Positions 1-8,930 of a DNA stretch of 28,121 nucleotides are shown here, piece after piece (the stretch's first letter is position 1; every line of letters begins with the position of its first letter). The notes beneath the pieces were generated by a model. It worked only from the letters and a program-made list of their open reading frames with translations. It was not told the DNA's origin and did not search any database. The translations under genes were made by a program, and so were the position numbers. This DNA comes from Fomitopsis serialis (taxonomy: Eukaryota > Basidiomycota > Agaricomycetes > Polyporales > Fomitopsidaceae). Where the stretch lies: positions 1 through 28,121 of the forward strand of contig NW_025955430.1 in the NCBI RefSeq assembly GCF_022376445.1, given 5' to 3'.

Positions 1-1099
1 CCGAATTGTACTGTCAGACCTCGGTGAATGATACTCACCTGATTCGGCATCCTTGACAGGCTCGGAACAGTCGGTCACATCGTAGCCCACCTTTTTTCGA
101 ATCACAAATCAATCAATAATCACTCACTGTTACTCTGTCACAGGTCCTATTTTGATTTTGTATGGAGGCTATCAGCCTGTTGACTCGTGAGCTCATGAAG
201 CGGTACAGGGAACAGTGACTCACCTAATATGGCAATCTGGACATAATCGAGTCGTAGCCTATATACGGTCACATCAGTCGGCGAGGCTCAAAATGTGCTT
301 CAGCACTGCCCACTGGATACCTATGAACGGCGGGGGCCACCTCTGATCCAGCCATGTCCAACTGTAATTGCACTATTCACATATTATTACTGTCTACTAC
401 GATACACCGATACTAGTAGAACCAACCAAATGCCGGTTGCCTCTCAGACTCTGCTCTCTGCCCATGCCACAAGTTCCCAGGAGCTTCCGATGCCCGCAAG
501 ACAATGATTCCGCAGGCATCATCTCGCCCAGCCCGTGTTGACAGTGAGATCAATGTCAAAAGTCCTCCGCACCTGCACCAGCCATGAGCATGAGCATCGG
601 AACCGGAAAATGCTGTGACAGTAAATATTCACCTCGCCGAGCCCCGCTGCCAGTGTGACCAGTGAACATCGCCCGCAGCGCTGGGACGCATCCATTCTCG
701 GAAGCTTCTCTGGAAGCCAGTTGCCTGGCACAGGAAATGACGGCCTCTCGGCGAGCAAACAAAGGGCATATCATTGATGCGTGAGGGAAGAGAGAAGAGG
801 TCCAGCAACGAGATATAGCGCTCGCTTACGCAATGGACGTTAACGCGGAAGTGGAACCTACGTTTGTGGACTGGCGGCGACTTGTCAGCTGATGAACACG
901 ATGAATGGAATCCTGTCCAATCCTCTCACACAATTCCTTCACCGACGGTGTACTTCCTCCCAGTCGTTTCCCCTCTGTCGGCCACAACAGACCAGGTCCG
1001 AGTCGATTGTCCACTTTGCCGACTTGTTCTTACACTGTCCTCCTGCATCTTGCGCCCGTAAGACATTCACGACCATCATGTGCGATCAACGTGCACACG
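1..1099. other. no gene seen; low-information sequence
   Basis: No open frame here is convincing in both copies, because the corresponding stretch of copy 2 (13986-15030) differs by many single-base indels that break every frame. A minus-strand splice-donor-like string (GTGAGTATC read on the minus strand, complement of 40-48) is kept in both copies, but no exon can be built around it. Confidence 0.5.
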
Positions 1100-1600
1100 A
1101 TACCTGAGTGAGCTTGCGGATTGTGGCGCCATAGCGTGCCTTCCCGTCTGCGTCTGTGGCGCCCGACGAGGCTACCATCCACGCCAGACACCGCGCCGCG
1201 TTCGCTTCCGTGAACTTTGTCCGGAAAAGTGACGGGGACTTGTCCACTGCCATCACGCTGACGAGACAAAGACGGGCGAGGTATATAGGCGAGCTCACTG
1301 TGGACATTGAAGGGTATCGGTGAGTTGTGCTTCTGTCCGTCCCGAGTGGTGAGAATACTGACCGTGCTTTTTCAGACGACCACATACTGTTGAGCCGTGC
1401 GCCGTCTGTGGGAGCTATGGACACCGACTTGGAGTGGTCAGCATCGTCCACATGCGCGGCACCGGCAGGCAAGCTCTCTCGACTATGGACACCGCCTTTG
1501 AGCTTGCTGACGACTGACGACCCGTGGCAGTTCCTCGCCAGCCGCCGCTTCCTTGCCGGGTCGTCTTGAGCGTGGGCCTGGGGTCTTGCGATAGACGGCA
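1100..1600 (+). pseudogene. remnant A: decayed two-intron gene, possibly F-box related
   Basis: A plus-strand frame is open from about 1172 to 1319 and reads FASVNFVRKSDGDL, then RRARYIGELTVDIEGYR at the first donor. That pattern resembles the stretch after the F-box in many basidiomycete F-box proteins, but this is a weak family impression only. Intron 1 is 1320-1375 (56 bases, GTGAGT donor, ATACTGAC branch, TTCAG acceptor). Intron 2 would be 1469-1530 with a GC donor (CAG/GCAAGC), a GCTGACGACTGAC branch and GGCAG acceptor. The segment is homologous to remnant B at 6735-7200, with introns at the same places. No complete gene can be assembled around it, and copy 2 has frame-breaking indels, so I call it a pseudogene. 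Confidence 0.4.
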
Positions 1601-2382
1601 GCTTTGCCGACGGTATTGGTGGACAGGATGCTGGGCTTGCGGCGGGAGACGGAAATCACGATGCTGCACGACGAGGCACACCACGGCATGAACAGCGGAC
1701 GCGCGGGTATGTACTAGGCAGTCGCCATGAGATGGTACTATGACGGTAGCTAGTTGTATGTACCTTCGCACAATGTGTCGTCCTGTCTTTCCAGCTACTC
1801 GCTACGTGTCTTGCAGTGTCAATGTATTGGGCTGGAATGAACTCACGCATGCTTCTCGTCCCCCAGCGGAGATTGTCCACGTCCGTGTGCAGCGCGACAT
1901 GAGTCGACAGAGGCATGTAACGTGTCCTTAAAGTCGGAAGGTCACGGTGATGGACACCGAGTAGAGAGTGCCGGAGAGCGTCACCCGGGCAGCTGTAGAG
2001 TGAGAGAGCATGTGCATTGTGCCAGTGAGCGTCGGTCTGCGTCGGTCAAGGCGCGTCGGTGGCGCGTCACGCGAACCACAACGCTGCTCTGTCCCGTACA
2101 TCCACCTGCTCGCGCGCGCGCTTGCTCTTTGGCTTCCTCCCAGCCATATTTCTGCGTCTATATGCGTCCGCGGACAGACGATACGAGCTCGTTGTTTTGC
2201 CTAACACACAGACCGTTGCAAGCTGCCTGCAGCCCTCTTCCACATTTTCACGAGCGGCGAAGATCCTCTTCCGGCTAACTTGGCGATATTCAACCCAGTA
2301 CCCTCCCGCTCGCCCCGCCTCTGTCGCAGTGCATCACGCCGTTTAGGGCCTCTCACTCTCTCTCTGGATGTAGGGCACGCTT
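1600..2382. other. no supported gene
   Basis: There is a possible minus-strand start at 1916 followed by a plausible 45-base intron (GTGAGTTC donor, TTGACAC branch, GTAG acceptor). The frame beyond about 1780 is not kept in copy 2, which has one- and two-base indels there. A CT-rich run lies near 2347-2367. I make no gene call. Confidence 0.4.
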
Positions 2383-2753
2383 GTGGCCGGGCGAACCAGG
2401 ACTCCCGACTTGGGGTTTCACAGGCACTCTACACTCGCTCTACACGCCTTACCACGCGCACTCCGCCTGTCCCTGACCTTGACAGATCGTGTCAGACAGA
2501 CTATGAATGAACAAGTCGATTTGGGAGTGCATAGAAGGGCGGAAGTGACGATATGGTCACGGCACCGGTGAGTCTATGCGCCTCTTACGTCTACTATTTG
2601 CGCAGAGCCATGCTTCCCTTCGACGTGCGCGGCAAGGGCGAGGCATTCGTCCGCCGCCTCCGCCATCGCTTCGTCAGAGGGGAAACCAGTCTTCCGTCTG
2701 TGGCGTTTGCGCGCACCCGGAATGAAGCATGTGTGTCGAACACTCGGTTGTAA
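2383..2753 (+). CDS. possible small spliced ORF, unknown function
   Basis: Joining 2383-2567 to 2606-2753 gives a 110-residue frame. The proposed intron at 2568-2605 is only 38 bases (GTGAGT donor, CGCAG acceptor, a CTTACG or CTACT stretch as the only branch candidate). The second exon reads MLPFDVRGKGEAFVRRLRHR and ends at a stop at 2753. Both exon frames are fully kept in copy 2 with no indels, and the intron changes at a single base. No domain, signal peptide or membrane segment is recognisable. The start is uncertain because the frame could begin further upstream through another exon. It may be part of a larger decayed gene. Confidence 0.22.
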
Positions 2754-3300
2754 TGCATGGTGCCATACATTCTACACGTCGACCAGGGGGCCTCTCAGCA
2801 CTTCGTCGTCGTGCGATCTCGAGCGCGGCCGTCGGGCATACCACCGCCTCCCGCTGCCGAGTCTGCTGCGACATCGACACGAGTACCCTCTGCATGTTGA
2901 TAAGGACACTCGCAGAGCGCGGTAGATGGGCATCCCACTGTCTTCCGCGTCGCTGGCAGTACTATGATCAAAGGCGGGTGTTTGGCGCGAATGTACCAGC
3001 TAGGACGGATCACATTGCCGGTCCAGCTCCTGACATGTCGTGTGCCCGGGCGATCACATTTTCCAGCGATGTCAACGGGGACAGTAACGGTCCAATCTGC
3101 GGGGATCGATCTTTCATGCCTTGTATGTCTCCGTAGAAGGCATGACAGAGTTCAGGCGGGACATGCGTGGCGGTCCGGCGACTGTCATCGGCCCTGACCC
3201 GAATTCTAACTCTTGTCGGGCACGCTATTGACTATGTGTATCGAAGACGCGCGCGCGCGATCTCGCTACTGCGATATAGTGCATACAGGCACGCGAATTG
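2754..3300. other. no supported gene; contains a short alternating CG tract
   Basis: No frame here is protein-like. An alternating CG run lies at about 3248-3259. The block is nearly identical in copy 2. Confidence 0.4.
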
Positions 3301-3303
3301 CGA

Positions 3304-3396
3304 TGCATAACGCCGGCAGGTATGCACTTGCTGCTGTAACAGCAAGGCTTGCTATCCCAGCGAGCAGATTCATTGCGTCCTGCGCATAGCAGGACG
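3304..3396 (+). repeat. cluster of four back-to-back hairpins
   Basis: Four short inverted repeats follow one another almost without spacers. TGCATA at 3304-3309 pairs with TATGCA at 3321-3326. CTTGCTG at 3327-3333 pairs with CAGCAAG at 3340-3346 around a six-base loop. GCTTGC at 3347-3352 pairs with GCGAGC at 3360-3365, with one G-T pair. CGTCCTGC at 3376-3383 pairs with GCAGGACG at 3389-3396 around a five-base loop. A looser fifth pair, ATGCAT at 3409 and 3436, follows. All stems are unchanged in copy 2. The role is unknown: a structured RNA, a replication-related structure or chance are all possible. Confidence 0.55.
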
Positions 3397-4118
3397 TACA
3401 TCGTGGGAATGCATGTCTGCTTGACGGCGGAGTCGATGCATACTACTTCTGCGTTGGCCAATGTGCTGTAGGCATTGCGAATCCTCGAGCGTTGTCTGCA
3501 TGGCCACATCTCGGCCGCCGCATCCCTGCTTCCCGTTTACCGTCAGAGAGCGCGGAACCAGGCCAACGGACAGGCACGTCCTTCTCGGCCTCGTGTTGAT
3601 GACGGCGACGATGCACGACTGGCCCGGACTCTGAATAGGGTCCAGTAGCAACTGTTCCGTAGTACGGATATGCATATTTTCCAGAGCCCCGGTGCGCGTT
3701 CGCCTTGTGCGGCACTCAGATCGTCCGATATTTGGTCCGCTGGGTACCTGTGGAATCGCTGATCTGCACGAAGGCATTCCGCTCGAAGACGTGACGGGCT
3801 GCACAGAAGATGACATCGGCGAACAATTGACTATCGTCGTGTCATCGTGACTAGCTGTTGTGCGGAGCTCCCGGTGCCGCACCTTTGTGACGAGCAGCTC
3901 GTCGCGAGAGTGGACTCGCTGTGCATAGGTCACGATCGAGCTCGCCGCCTCCCCATGTTGTCGGAGTCGTCGGATCACTGCAGGTGTGCGGCAAAGCTCA
4001 ATTGCACTCCCATCTTCGAACGAAACCGCTATGGTGTAGTGTGCATGTGTTGGCAATGAGGCTTCTGACACATACGCTGCGGATACTTCAGCGTAAATGG
4101 AGGATGATGCTACTTACC
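3370..4118 (-). CDS. possible minus-strand spliced ORF, unknown function
   Basis: On the minus strand a donor GTAAGTA begins at 4117 and an acceptor CCGCAG ends at 4077, giving a 41-base intron with a TACGCTGAAG branch-like string. Joined to the short upstream exon, the frame continues through 4076 to a stop at 3370. It includes the stretches HYTIAVSFEDGSAIELC and PAVIRRLRQHGEAASS. I recognise no domain. In copy 2 the N-terminal two thirds is identical, but the frame shifts near 17425-17480 through clustered one-base deletions, so at least one copy is broken. The 5' end of the gene is not established: alternative minus-strand frames around 4119-4190 are also open. Confidence 0.2.
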
Positions 4119-5354
4119 GTCCGCAGTGCCTCCAAGTCTGTCATGATGTCCGAGTCTGCGATACCTACTAACGGTATCGACTGGTTCAGTCATACTGTGC
4201 TGGGTCACGCACACAGTAAGCGTCTGCATGCAATCCGAGGAAAGGTACACTGTAGAGCAGAAGCAGCGACTCGAGATGCGCAAGTACGACGACGTGGAAC
4301 AAAACGAGTCGGGTAGAACAAGCAGGCAGTTGAATCCGAGCCACGGTTAGTGTGTATCGAGAACATGCAAGACCAGAGCATTCAGACTCAAGAAGCATGA
4401 ACCGCGAAGTCGGACCACAGTCCTGGTCTATATAGCACGGTGAACCAGAGAGGTGAGTGTTACATCGATGCGAGCCTCTGTACGCTCATGGACAAGCTCG
4501 TATTCGCTGCCGTCGGTAGTAAGTGTCGATCTGTGCATGGCTTCATAGACCAGCACGAAAGGTCTCAGTAAGTGCTGTGCATACGAACACTGTTCCGCTC
4601 CTTGCGCGACCTGGCCGTACAGCCTGGTATGGCACCGACTCGTTTCGATTCAAACCCGGGCCCTCAGGCTGAATGAGGATCGTACCGAATGACCTTCCGG
4701 CGCACCGATCCGCAAAGTAAAGGAGGTTCAGTGAAGATTGAAGCGGCTCATTGGTGGCCGCGTTGCGTATTCATGGAGTCCTCAGGTCTTACAAGCTCGC
4801 AAGACTGAACAGCGGTAAGTTAGCCGTCCCGCCTCGACTGGCTCAATGTTCAATGTGTCGCGACTGACTCTACAGCTTCCACAAGATACGTAGCTCGTAT
4901 CATTGGTGTGTGAGGGCTGGAGGGATGATGTATAGGTATGCAGTCCCTTTGGTCGCGACCCGCGGCCTGTTTCATGGTCTCGCTAATTCTCGAATGCTTG
5001 TACTTAGGCCCTGTTGCCCTTGCCACTCGCAGCACGAACGAGATTGGTCACTCGGTGTTCATTCGGATTGGTCTCGTGGACCTATCGTCTGCGAGGAAGG
5101 TAGTGCGGGGAACACGCGAACACCGACATATAATACTATCTTGAGTAGATCGCCTGAACCCCCTATTAGTTGCTTATTGACACTCGCCCTTTCCCCGCTC
5201 TGTGCCTCTGTAAGTCTGTCCTACGGTCCTCGATGGCTCTGTCAACGTGGTCCACACCAATTGGTTGCGTCCACCGCGGGACCCATCCGCACAGTGGAGG
5301 GGACCCGGTTTCGAAGCAGTTTGAGTCGGGCATGCGAGTAACCGAGTAACGACG
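4119..5354. other. no supported gene
   Basis: Short open frames occur but are not kept between copies: indels occur near 4226, 4290, 4634 and 4727, and at 5213, where GTAAGTC in copy 1 is GTAGTC in copy 2. No RNA gene was recognised. Confidence 0.4.
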
Positions 5355-6252
5355 ATGTCGCACTCCCCATTCCGCTCACGTCGATTCCTGACCTCCACCG
5401 CTCTGCAGGGTCTCGCCTCGACTCTCACTCCGACGGCGCTCAATCAATCGACTGGCCGCCAGCGAGCTTCACACCTCAAGTCCTCTATGAGCAGCCGGTT
5501 CACCGCGTTGCCCGACGAGATGTCGCTGGTGGGATACCATCGAGTGAGTGGCATCTCAATCTCGTCCGACGATACGATGTGCTGTAATCTTCGAGCAGGC
5601 GTGTCTCGACACTCGGCCAAAATGTCTGACCAAGTGCACGGCGCGCAGGTGCGTCATTCGTTCCACGTCGCGTCGTCTGTCACCCGGCTACGAGACCTCC
5701 GAGACGAGCCTGCTCGCGTATATTCACCGACGTCCGCAGAACGAACGAGCTCGGCAGTTCGACGAGATGTTCACAGAGCCGACGGCTGAAAGGCCGTGTC
5801 TGCGCGAGCCTCGAGAAGTGCAGACCTTCGTTCCGTCGCTGCCTGTGCGCGTTCATACCACGGACGGCGGCGTCGAGGCTGCGACAGTTCTGACCATCGT
5901 TTGCGATCCATATCCACCATGTAGAGCAACTCAAATATATCTATTCCTCGAGACTACGTACATGCTCTCTGTACCTACTTCGAGCAGCGAGCACGACGTG
6001 CCACACGTCGTCCGCCACGGCAACCGTCGTCTGCGCAGCGGGGATCGCACCGGTGCACAGGCAGTCGTGCACACAGACACTGTGCCGGCGTCGACGTACG
6101 TACGTCGTCGCGCGGCGCGTTTCCACCGTAGTATCGCATTCGCGCAGTGCCGTCCGGGTGCTCTGCGTCTGCGCCCGCCGTCAGGCTCCCGCACCATAGC
6201 CCCTGCCTCGCATCCTCCCCGAGCCGTCACACTGCACCCTCCAGCTCACTGA
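5355..6252 (+). CDS. possible spliced ORF with weak F-box-like start
   Basis: Exons 5355-5543 and 5599-6252 give a 280-residue frame with one 55-base intron (GTGAGT donor, GAGCAG acceptor, phase 0). The start lies in ACGACGATGTC. Around residues 48-57 the stretch SSRFTALPDEM resembles the LP-E/D start of an F-box, but the rest of the expected helix pattern is poor. The C-terminal half is rich in Arg, Ser, Thr and Pro and may only be an open frame of GC-rich DNA. The whole stretch is almost identical in copy 2, with one substitution (Lys to Glu). Remnant B lies downstream on the same strand and could be the 3' part of the same old gene. Confidence 0.25.
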
Positions 6253-6734
6253 ACGACAGAAGCATCAGCGCCAGAGACACCACGACGGTACTCACCTCGC
6301 TCATCCCCGTGGCGCGAGGGACGGTCTTGTCGACGAGCAGGCTGAGGGCGATTCGCCGACGGGAGGAGGGAAGAGGCCGGGCGGCGAGACGTCCCGCCAG
6401 TGCTCGCTTGCATGAACGGCTCGGAAGACTTGCTTCGCGGACTGGACGCGACGAGAGGCTGTCGTGCCAAATGGAAGAATGCCCGAGCATCTCGTACGAC
6501 GCTGCAGTCCGTCCCGATCGCATTCCCCCGAGTAGCATGCGTCGCAGCGCACTGCGTGTATCGTTCGCCGAAGAGATGCAGGCCGGACAGGCACGTCCTT
6601 GCGCCGTCGTCTTGCGGGCTGCGCGGCGGGCGAACCCGAGCCAACTCATCCCGACACACGAGGCAGTCGCGTACGCCCCGCAAAGCATCCTCCTGGATCC
6701 GTCCGTCAACGAAGAACGTCCACGGACCCTGCCC

Positions 6735-7316
6735 GATCAACGCGCAGGTACCACACGCGCGGGCCATCGAGCATGGGCCCGAACGTCGGCGTCGGTGGCA
6801 CGGACGAGGCTGGCCATCCATGCCAAGTGGCACCGTGCTCGCTTCCGCGGACGTCGTGCCTCGGAAAGGCGGCGGCGACTTGGTCGCTGTCATCGTGCGA
6901 GGTATAAGACCGAGAGCTGCGGGTGATACGAGGCATCGGTGAGTTGCGTGTCCGACCGAGTCGAATGGGCGAGTACTAACTTCCTGGTCGCAGCAGACGC
7001 GCTCGCCGAGTGAGCGTGCGTTGGCGATGGGCTGCGTGTGCGGGACGTCGTGCACGGTGTCGGGTCATGGGTGAAGGTAAGTTGTTTCCTTGCGTATCAG
7101 GCGGTCTTGGAGTGTGCTGACGACGGGTGACCTGCAGAGCATCCTTGCGAGCCGTTTGTCGGCGCGTGGGTCAGGAAGACTCGCGGCTTGCGAGCGTCGT
7201 CGACGGCTGCGAATCGTGGAGAGCGGGAAGGAACGGCGCGCCGCACGATCGCTCGACGGGCGCGAATCCATCCGGGTCTGGAGCAGTGAGCACACGTGTC
7301 TTGTAGTTGGGGAGTA
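6735..7316 (+). pseudogene. remnant B: paralogue of remnant A, intact introns but broken frame
   Basis: This stretch aligns by eye with remnant A: shared blocks include CGATCAACG near 6736, GACGAGGCT near 6801, GCGAGGTATA near 6897 and GCATCG/GTGAGTTG at the first donor. Intron 1 is 6939-6993 (55 bases, TACTAAC branch, CGCAG acceptor). Intron 2 is 7077-7137 (61 bases, GTAAGT donor, GTGCTGACGAC branch, CTGCAG acceptor). In the frame matching remnant A the protein reads IHAKWHRARF, then an Arg-rich string, and reaches TGA before the first donor. Another frame passes through both introns but is only Arg-rich low-complexity sequence. I therefore call it a decayed paralogue. Confidence 0.45.
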
Positions 7317-7317
7317 G

Positions 7318-8396
7318 ACGTACGTACGTAGACTCGCACAGGACGGTTGTGATGCATTTGGGCGCGCCGGCTGCACGTCGAAAGAGGAGTGCATTGCCGG
7401 GCCACTGCGGCCACTGCAGCTGCAGGCGGGCAGAGGAACGGGGGCCGTCGTCGTCGCGCACGACATTTTGACAGCTGACGCGTTGCTGACGCGCCGTCTT
7501 CCCTACCCGTGCGAGCGGGAGACCGTCACGGGTGTCGCATGGTTGTTGCCTGGTGCTGTCGCGTGTGATGAGAGCGTGGAGTGTGGGTCGTCGTCGGCAG
7601 TCCGCAAGACGGTACGGGCGCGTGTACCACCGCACAGATGAATGAATGTCGTCTCGTGCGTTGCACGGGCAGGACGGTGTTATGAGTGAGCGTACCGCGG
7701 CCCGGGGTGGAGTTGCACGCATGGCGGATGATTGCGGCGACGTGCACGGGCGAAGAATGGGTGCTGGGTGCTGGTGGTTGCTGGCGCGAGACGCCGAAAG
7801 GCTGCGGGTCGCACGTAGACTCGGCAGAGCGTGCGGGGGAGGCTGACGGGCGCTTGTTTGGCGGTGCTGCAGAGAACGGTGTGTAGCGAGCGATCCGGTG
7901 CACAAAGTCGCGCCCAACAAGTGGGGAGAGAGGATGGCACGATGCGTGAGCGTCGCGCGGAGGTGCGCAGGTAGAGAAGTGCGGGCGGGTTCGGGGCGGG
8001 GGAAGGCGGAAGCAAGTCGGAGAGAGAGCTTGAGAGATGAGTGTTGTGGATGAATGCGTGCGATCCGGGAAGAAAAGGTGAAGACGGACCTCTGTGCTTG
8101 GCAACGAGCGGAAACGGTGCGTTGTGGGTACCGGCGGACGCGTCTCGGGCGGGCGGATGCAGCGAGGACAACAGCAGGTGTGGCAGGTGCGAGCGGAAGG
8201 GGCGGGAGAGCGAGAGACGCGGCGAGGGCGAGAGACGCGGCGGAGGGTCAGAGAAGAGGAGGGTCGGAGAACAGCAGCAAGCGGACGAGACGCGACGGTG
8301 CTGGCAAGGGACGCGCAGCAGCAGCGAGGACGGGACGGCAGCATGCATTGGCGAGGACGGCGGCGCCAGGGATGCAGCGTCGCGCGACGACGATCG
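7318..8396. other. GC-rich, purine-biased spacer with short direct repeats
   Basis: From about 7640 to 8340 the plus strand is rich in G and A, so the minus strand is rich in C and T. The long open frames on the minus strand (Ser/Pro/Arg-rich) follow from this bias. A 16-18 base direct repeat, GCGAGAGACGCGGCG, occurs at 8210 and again at 8228. Between 7330 and 7640 the two copies differ by many indels, which excludes a conserved protein. Confidence 0.5.
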
Positions 8397-8398
8397 TG

Positions 8399-8496
8399 AG
8401 CGTGCAGGACGGGAGACGAGAAAGCCGCACGCGCTGCGAGGTCGCGTCACTGTCAATGTAGGGTTAGGGTTGCAGATACCGCGTCTTGCTCTTGGT
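8399..8496. other. copy-1-specific segment with telomere-like motif
   Basis: The two copies part after CGATCGTG (ending at 8398 and 22216) and rejoin around 8497 and 22588. This 98-base segment is found only in copy 1. It includes TAGGGTTAGGGTT at 8459-8471, just over two units of the TTAGGG repeat used at basidiomycete telomeres. It is too short to be a telomere, but it lies inside the replaced block. Confidence 0.6.
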
Positions 8497-8756
8497 TCGG
8501 ACTATCAAGGCTTACATCCGTTTTCTACGCGGTGATAACGGTGCAGTCTTTCACCATTCCTGCGCATGTTTGCGCCAACATATTGCGCCAACGCTGGCAG
8601 AGAGGAACGGTGAGTATCCCGTGACGGTATCGGGCCGTGACTTGCCCCTGTCTAGACACGTATTTCTCACCACGCGTGTTCGGGCTGTAACCAGAAACGT
8701 TGCCTTGTCGCGACGGTAGCTTGACGGTAGCCGCGAATCGACAGTGTAACACGTTG

Positions 8757-8814
8757 GTGAGTCCACATGCACCGCTGTCGATTTTTTCGTGATTTTCTGC
8801 GACTGACGTCTTAG
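8757..8814 (+). other. possible 5' leader intron of the arrestin-like gene
   Basis: A well-formed 58-base intron (GTGAGTCC donor, CGACTGACG branch, TCTTAG acceptor) ends 116 bases before the arrestin start codon, so it may lie in the untranslated leader. In copy 2 the donor at 22870 and the branch are kept, but the acceptor bases TCTTAG are replaced by CCGCTTTGG. The same splice could not be used there. Confidence 0.4.
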
Positions 8815-8930
8815 CCGGATCTTGATCGGCCGCACAGGCACGCGGAGCGGAACTCCAGTCCCATATTTTAGGACGACCGCCGCCTCGGGCCACCGCCTCT
8901 TGTCTCCTTGCCTCTTGGTCTCCGGTATAC
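8815..8930 (+). promoter_or_regulatory. CT-rich leader before the arrestin-like gene
   Basis: The bases ahead of the start codon are strongly pyrimidine-rich (CTCTTGTCTCCTTGCCTCTT at about 8896-8915). Such runs are common just upstream of start codons in basidiomycete genes. The tract is identical in copy 2 (about 23019-23038). Confidence 0.4.

Noticed and set aside
1656..1916. Minus-strand ORF with a plausible 45-base intron
   Set aside because: The start region looks protein-like, but indels in copy 2 break the second exon and no family is recognised.
3248..3259. Alternating CG run (possible Z-DNA)
   Set aside because: It is only about 12 bases long and expected occasionally in GC-rich DNA.
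4640..4672. tRNA-like B box (GATTCAAACCC)
   Set aside because: No matching A box, acceptor stem or cloverleaf could be drawn, and copy 2 has a two-base deletion just upstream.
6147..7055. Overlapping 180-270 residue frames on both strands
   Set aside because: Stops are rare on both strands in this GC-rich block. A two-base indel near 6593/20455 alters the frames between copies, and no domain is recognisable.
7171..8456. Long minus-strand open frames (up to 419 residues in copy 2, 21033-22292)
   Set aside because: They are Ser/Pro/Arg-rich low-complexity strings that follow from the pyrimidine bias of that strand, and indels between copies change the frames.
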